Source of the DNA: Candidatus Dadabacteria bacterium
GTDB taxonomy: Bacteria; Desulfobacterota_D; UBA1144; Nemesobacterales; CSP1-2
DNA: 15,353 nt
Direction: 5' to 3'
Assembly: GCA_022615255.1 (NCBI GenBank)
Contig: JAKEHC010000167.1
Coordinates: forward strand, 1 to 15,353
Shown here piece after piece: positions 13,007-15,353 of the stretch (the first letter of the stretch is position 1; the number at the start of each line of letters is the position of its first letter). The translations under genes were made by a program, and so were the position numbers. The notes under the pieces were generated by a model. It did not search any database, was not told where the DNA came from, and was given only the letters and a program-made list of their open reading frames with translations.

Positions 13007-13282
13007 ATGGAAACAATAAGGAGTCTTATGTCAGTGAGATGGATAAGACGCACATCCATGCTTGTCGTATTTTTAACCGTGGCTTTATTTATAGCTACTT
13101 CATGCAATGATGATGACTGCTTTTTCAGTACTATAGATTTTACCCCTGTTGAGGACGAATCAGAGTGTTTAGCTGACTGCGAAGCAAACCTTTGCGATGA
13201 ATGCGATTTTAATGCTCCAGATGAATGCACTGGGTTTGATTGTGAAATCTGTGTAATCATTGACGATGACGATATACTATAA
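13007..13282 (+). CDS. Small exported Cys-rich, polyacidic putative lipoprotein
   Basis: 91 residues, family not recognised. A basic start (KR-type charges at R5, R11, R14, R15) and a hydrophobic segment (18-30) lead to ATSC, a degenerate lipobox with C33 as the probable lipidated residue; plain secretion is the alternative. The predicted mature part (33-91) has 9 cysteines, 21 Asp/Glu and no Lys, Arg or His. Cysteines fall in two copies of C-x4-C-x2-C (C58, C63, C66 and C74, C79, C82), with C38 and C54 before them, and the end is IIDDDDIL. Metal (for example calcium or transition metal) binding or a disulfide-rich fold is possible but not shown. An excellent Shine-Dalgarno and promoter make this a real, probably highly expressed and regulated gene. 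A terminator follows at 13344-13370. It is divergent from the gamma-carboxylase homologue. Confidence 0.82.
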   Translation: METIRSLMSVRWIRRTSMLVVFLTVALFIATSCNDDDCFFSTIDFTPVEDESECLADCEANLCDECDFNAPDECTGFDCEICVIIDDDDIL

Positions 13283-13340
13283 GAATTCGTAACCTTCGGG
13301 TTGTTGAACGCAGTTTAGCGTCTGCTCACAAGTCCAGTTT

Positions 13341-13370
13341 GTAGGGGCGAACGGCGGTTCGCCCCTTTTT
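13341..13370 (+). terminator. REP-like palindrome acting as rho-independent terminator
   Basis: GGGGCGAAC (13344-13352) pairs with GTTCGCCCC (13357-13365) around GGCG, followed at once by TTTTT (13366-13370). A GTA foot precedes the stem, as in the other palindromes, but the usual CTAC right end is replaced by the T run. It is 60 bp after the acidic protein gene. The 13283-13722 spacer holds this and three further palindromes, and no gene. Confidence 0.75.
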
Positions 13371-13426
13371 GTCATCATTCAATTCGACGGTTCTCTTTCA
13401 TTGCAAGCGAAGCGACGAATCTTGAT

Positions 13427-13454
13427 GTAGGGAACGCATAAATGCGTTCCCTAC
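13427..13454. repeat. 28-bp palindrome (GTAGGGAACGC type)
   Basis: GTAGGGAACGCAT (13427-13439) pairs perfectly with ATGCGTTCCCTAC (13442-13454) around AA. It is near-identical to 6465-6492. Confidence 0.85.
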
Positions 13455-13508
13455 TAGGTTGTGGAATGTATTCGGCTGTAAATTCAGAACCAACCAGGTA
13501 ATTCACTT

Positions 13509-13536
13509 GTAGAGACGCATTGCAATGCGTCTCTAC
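13509..13536. repeat. Perfect 28-bp palindrome (GTAGAGACGCA type)
   Basis: GTAGAGACGCATTG (13509-13522) is the exact reverse complement of CAATGCGTCTCTAC (13523-13536), with no spacer. Confidence 0.85.
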
Positions 13537-13570
13537 TATATTAGTATCAAGAAAAAAATTAAATCCTGAT

Positions 13571-13589
13571 CCTCCTTTACTAAAGGAGG
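13571..13589. repeat. CCTCC/GGAGG palindrome of a second repeat family
   Basis: CCTCCTTTA (13571-13579) and TAAAGGAGG (13581-13589) pair perfectly around C. A second hairpin, CCTTTT (13603-13608) with AAAAGG (13611-13616), follows. It lacks GTAG ends and so belongs to a different family, reminiscent of the TCCCCCTTT/AAAGGGGGA repeats of many uncultured bacteria. A degenerate relative is at about 2161-2187. Confidence 0.55.
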
Positions 13590-13665
13590 GAATAGAAAGG
13601 CACCTTTTTCAAAAGGGAGGTTTAGAGGGATTCATTATATGTTCCATCAGGAAACTACCAATACA

Positions 13666-13693
13666 GTAGAGACACGCCATGGCGTGTCTCTAC
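13666..13693. repeat. Perfect 28-bp palindrome (GTAGAGACACG type)
   Basis: GTAGAGACACGCCA (13666-13679) is the exact reverse complement of TGGCGTGTCTCTAC (13680-13693). It lies about 30 bp beyond the stop of the minus-strand YXWGXW gene. Confidence 0.85.
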
Positions 13694-13722
13694 AATAGGG
13701 ACTACCAACTCTGTAAAAAAAA

Positions 13723-14088
13723 TTAATAATAAGCCCAGTGACCGGGGACCCAGTGATAATAACCATAGCGATAGGACCAGTGGCTGGGTATCCAGGTGCC
13801 ATAAGGATAAGGTGGCGTATCCCATCTTCCGGGAACCCATACCCAGCTATTGCCCTCTTTCCATGTCCAGTAGCCTGGCTGCCAGACATGTTGTGGTGAA
13901 GGCTGGGGCGGTACTACATCCTGTTTTGGCGCGGCAGGAGGCGCTTGATTAACCACTAGGGATTGTGAGCCCGGAGGGGGCGGTGTTTGGGCTGACGCTT
14001 CTTCAAATGCAATTCCATTTGTATTATCTATGGCAAGTATAAAGCCAACAGCCATAAAGATAATTAATAGGAAACTTTTATATCTCAT
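13723..14088 (-). CDS. Secreted YXWGXW-repeat protein
   Basis: 121 residues. A Sec signal peptide (about 1-20, RYKSFLLIIFMAVGFILA) is followed by a Pro/Gln-rich linker (35-66) and four W-x-P-x-x-W repeats at a 14-15-residue period: WQPGYW (69-74), WVPGRW (84-89), WIPSHW (99-104) and WVPGHW (113-118), ending AYY. Proteins of this YXWGXW type are small exported or surface proteins of unknown function. A TTG at 14106 would add six residues, but those codons contain the AAGGAGGG Shine-Dalgarno (14103-14096) that sits 7 nt before ATG at 14088, so ATG is the start. It has its own near-consensus promoter and is divergent from the sco gene. Confidence 0.85.
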   Translation of the reverse strand: MRYKSFLLIIFMAVGFILAIDNTNGIAFEEASAQTPPPPGSQSLVVNQAPPAAPKQDVVPPQPSPQHVWQPGYWTWKEGNSWVWVPGRWDTPPYPYGTWIPSHWSYRYGYYHWVPGHWAYY

Positions 14089-14121
14089 TCTATGACCCTC
14101 CTTCAACCGAAGAATTGTTTT

Positions 14122-14150
14122 AAAATAATTTGTTAGTGTAAAAGTGTCAA
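14122..14150 (-). promoter_or_regulatory. sigma70 promoter of the YXWGXW gene
   Basis: On the minus strand, TTGACA (14150-14145), a 17-bp spacer and TATTTT (14127-14122). The expected start near 14115 precedes the Shine-Dalgarno by about 12 nt. Confidence 0.7.
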
Positions 14151-14230
14151 TAGGGATGAAAAAACAAGAAAAGTAAAATTCTTATTGTGTTATATTTATG
14201 AGCTAATACCTACTTAAGCCATCATCAAGT

Positions 14231-14875
14231 ATGAAACATAACCATTCAGCGACCATTGCTCTTTCGATCTTGGCGCTTCTCGGCTGGGGATTATTTTCTT
14301 ACCAATATATTAAATCTAAAAGTAAAGACAATTACGTTGGTATCCCATATTATAAAGAAGCTCCTAATTTTACTCTTACAAATCACAATGGGGAAAAGGT
14401 ATTTCTTTACCAGTTTAGGGGTAAAGTAACACTTATCGTCTGGGGATACACCCACTGTCCCGATATTTGTCCCTTGACTCTATCGATGCTTAGAGATGTC
14501 ATGAAGGAGCTTGGCGAACTGTCGGATAAGGTTCAGGTTCTTTATATAACCGTTGACCCTGTTAGAGACACACCCGAGAGGTTAAAGGGATATGTTCCTC
14601 ATTTTTATGAGAGGTTTATCGGTCTTACGGGCACACCTAAGGAGATAGAAAAGGTAGCTAAGGATTATAATGTTTTCTTTATTAATCATGGCGATTCTTA
14701 CGGAAGAAGCGAATCAGACACCTGGGCAACATACCTAATGACTCATACCACTACCATTTATTTAGTAGACCCAAGAGGGAAACTGCTCATAACGTATCCC
14801 TACGATAAATTCGACTCAAAGGGGATGGCGAAGGATATAAGAAAGGTTCTCAATCAGCAGGAAGAACGTAATTGA
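14231..14875 (+). CDS. SCO1/SenC/PrrC family copper chaperone
   Basis: Sco proteins deliver copper to, or reduce cysteines of, the CuA site of cytochrome c oxidase subunit II on the periplasmic side. One N-terminal membrane anchor (residues 8-25) tethers a thioredoxin-fold domain with the copper site C76-P-D-I-C80-P and the distal ligand H172 in MTHTTTIYLVDPRG (170-183). APNFTLTNHNGEKV (44-57), VLYITVDPVRDTPERL (103-118) and WATYLMTHTT complete the family pattern. At 214 residues it is full length with all ligands present. It ends one base before the PCuAC start, so the two are cotranscribed. There is no clear Shine-Dalgarno before the ATG. Confidence 0.95.
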   Translation: MKHNHSATIALSILALLGWGLFSYQYIKSKSKDNYVGIPYYKEAPNFTLTNHNGEKVFLYQFRGKVTLIVWGYTHCPDICPLTLSMLRDVMKELGELSDKVQVLYITVDPVRDTPERLKGYVPHFYERFIGLTGTPKEIEKVAKDYNVFFINHGDSYGRSESDTWATYLMTHTTTIYLVDPRGKLLITYPYDKFDSKGMAKDIRKVLNQQEERN

Positions 14876-14876
14876 G

Positions 14877-15308
14877 ATGAGAAACGTGAAGAAAATTTTA
14901 TGGGAAGCCTTGTTTATAATCCTTATACCCGTTTATTCCTTTGGGTCCCCTAAGATAGAGATTAAAGAGCCCTGGGTTAGGGAGGTTCCTCCCGTATCCC
15001 CCGTGACGGCTGTCTATATGGTCATAGAAAATGAAGGTAATGAAGATGACAGGCTAATTGATGTAAGTACGGAGGCGGCAAGTCAGGCTGAGATTCATGA
15101 TACTCTAATAGATGAAAAGGGCATCGCAAAGATGCAGAGGTTTGAATCTATGGATATACCTTCCGGTAAGGGTGTTGAATTAAAGCCGGGCGGGTCTCAC
15201 GTCATGCTTATAGGGCTTAAAAAGGCGCTAAAAGCGGGAGATAAGATAGAGCTTAATCTCAAATTTGAGAAATCAGGCATCATTAAGATTCAAGCACAGG
15301 TAAAGTAG
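14877..15308 (+). CDS. Periplasmic copper chaperone PCuAC
   Basis: PCuAC holds Cu(I) in the periplasm and passes it to the CuA or CuB centre of cytochrome oxidase, often with Sco. A signal peptide (about 1-23, ILWEALFIILIPVYSFG) precedes a cupredoxin-like domain. The family motif H(M)x10Mx21HxM is visible with exact spacing as H74-x11-M86-x21-H108-V-M110, but the residue after the first His is Asp rather than Met; the four copper ligands His, Met, His, Met are all present. IEIKEPWVRE (27-36) and VELKPGGSHVMLIGLKKALKAGD (100-122) are characteristic. One base separates its ATG from the sco stop, and the pair forms a copper-delivery operon. The TAG stop lies in the GTAG foot of a REP-like hairpin. 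Confidence 0.93.
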   Translation: MRNVKKILWEALFIILIPVYSFGSPKIEIKEPWVREVPPVSPVTAVYMVIENEGNEDDRLIDVSTEAASQAEIHDTLIDEKGIAKMQRFESMDIPSGKGVELKPGGSHVMLIGLKKALKAGDKIELNLKFEKSGIIKIQAQVK

Positions 15309-15330
15309 CGGCGACCTTTAGGTCGCCATT
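15305..15330 (+). repeat. REP-like hairpin overlapping the PCuAC stop codon
   Basis: GTAGC (15305-15309) is followed by GGCGACCT (15310-15317) and AGGTCGCC (15320-15327) with loop TT, then ATTTT. The TAG of the foot is the PCuAC stop. The short T run may let it act as a weak terminator. Confidence 0.7.
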
Positions 15331-15353
15331 TTCGCCTCCTAATAAAAATTTCC

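Noticed and set aside
13427..13693. Cluster of three similar palindromes as a CRISPR array
   Set aside because: Spacing is irregular (about 54 and 129 bp between units), the repeat cores differ, and there are no cas genes; they are dispersed palindromes.
13647..13889. Alternative minus-strand frames over the YXWGXW gene
   Set aside because: The repeated Trp codons keep other frames open; the frame with signal peptide, Shine-Dalgarno and promoter is the real one.
14089..14106. TTG at 14106 as start of the YXWGXW protein
   Set aside because: The extra codons contain the Shine-Dalgarno that serves the ATG at 14088, and the extension adds only hydrophilic residues before the signal peptide.

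Overview
The window is AT-leaning chromosomal DNA from a Gram-negative bacterium. A Kdo-phosphatase relative, the lytic transglycosylase MltG, a lipoprotein-type signal peptide and the periplasmic copper proteins Sco and PCuAC all fit a Gram-negative envelope. Native genes favour AGG/AGA for arginine. Extragenic DNA is full of short palindromes, a style common in uncultured Desulfobacterota- or Dadabacteria-like genomes; that placement is an inference and uncertain. Promoters are conventional sigma70 type (TTGACA/TATAAT-like with 16-18 bp spacers), but Shine-Dalgarno use is mixed: small genes have strong ones, while proB, mltG, rhomboid, queG, the carboxylase homologue and sco have none that I can see.

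Layout: a 5'-truncated glutathione S-transferase (1-522); tRNA-Gly(GCC) on the minus strand with its own promoter; proB and mltG (plus); a large single-chain MoxR-type AAA+ plus von Willebrand A protein and a rhomboid protease (both minus); a 440-bp spacer with three palindromic repeats; a KdsC-like HAD protein whose catalytic residues are lost and a CGNR zinc-finger protein with foreign-looking codons; a carboxymuconolactone-decarboxylase/AhpD-like protein (minus); queG, whose last ~21 codons are encoded by a dispersed AT-rich repeat; a three-gene run (SnoaL/NTF2-like protein, small CC...CPFC protein, unknown 105-residue protein); a vitamin-K-dependent gamma-carboxylase homologue (minus); a small lipoprotein-like Cys-rich polyacidic protein under a strong promoter with an 11-bp-phased repeat array upstream; a 440-bp spacer with four palindromes; a YXWGXW-repeat secreted protein (minus); and a sco-pccA (PCuAC) copper-delivery pair.

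The genes do not form one pathway. Recognisable units are the copper-delivery pair for cytochrome oxidase CuA assembly and the compact run at 10096-11144. The two most distinctive things are (1) a family of about a dozen REP-like palindromes, mostly 28 bp and beginning GTAG, whose two arms vary together, and which in two cases supply the TAG stop codon of the upstream gene; and (2) the locus at 12871-13282, where an inverted-repeat-flanked array of five 11-bp-phased yTTAAyA-like boxes sits upstream of a near-consensus promoter driving an exported protein with 9 cysteines, 21 acidic and no basic residues in its predicted mature part.
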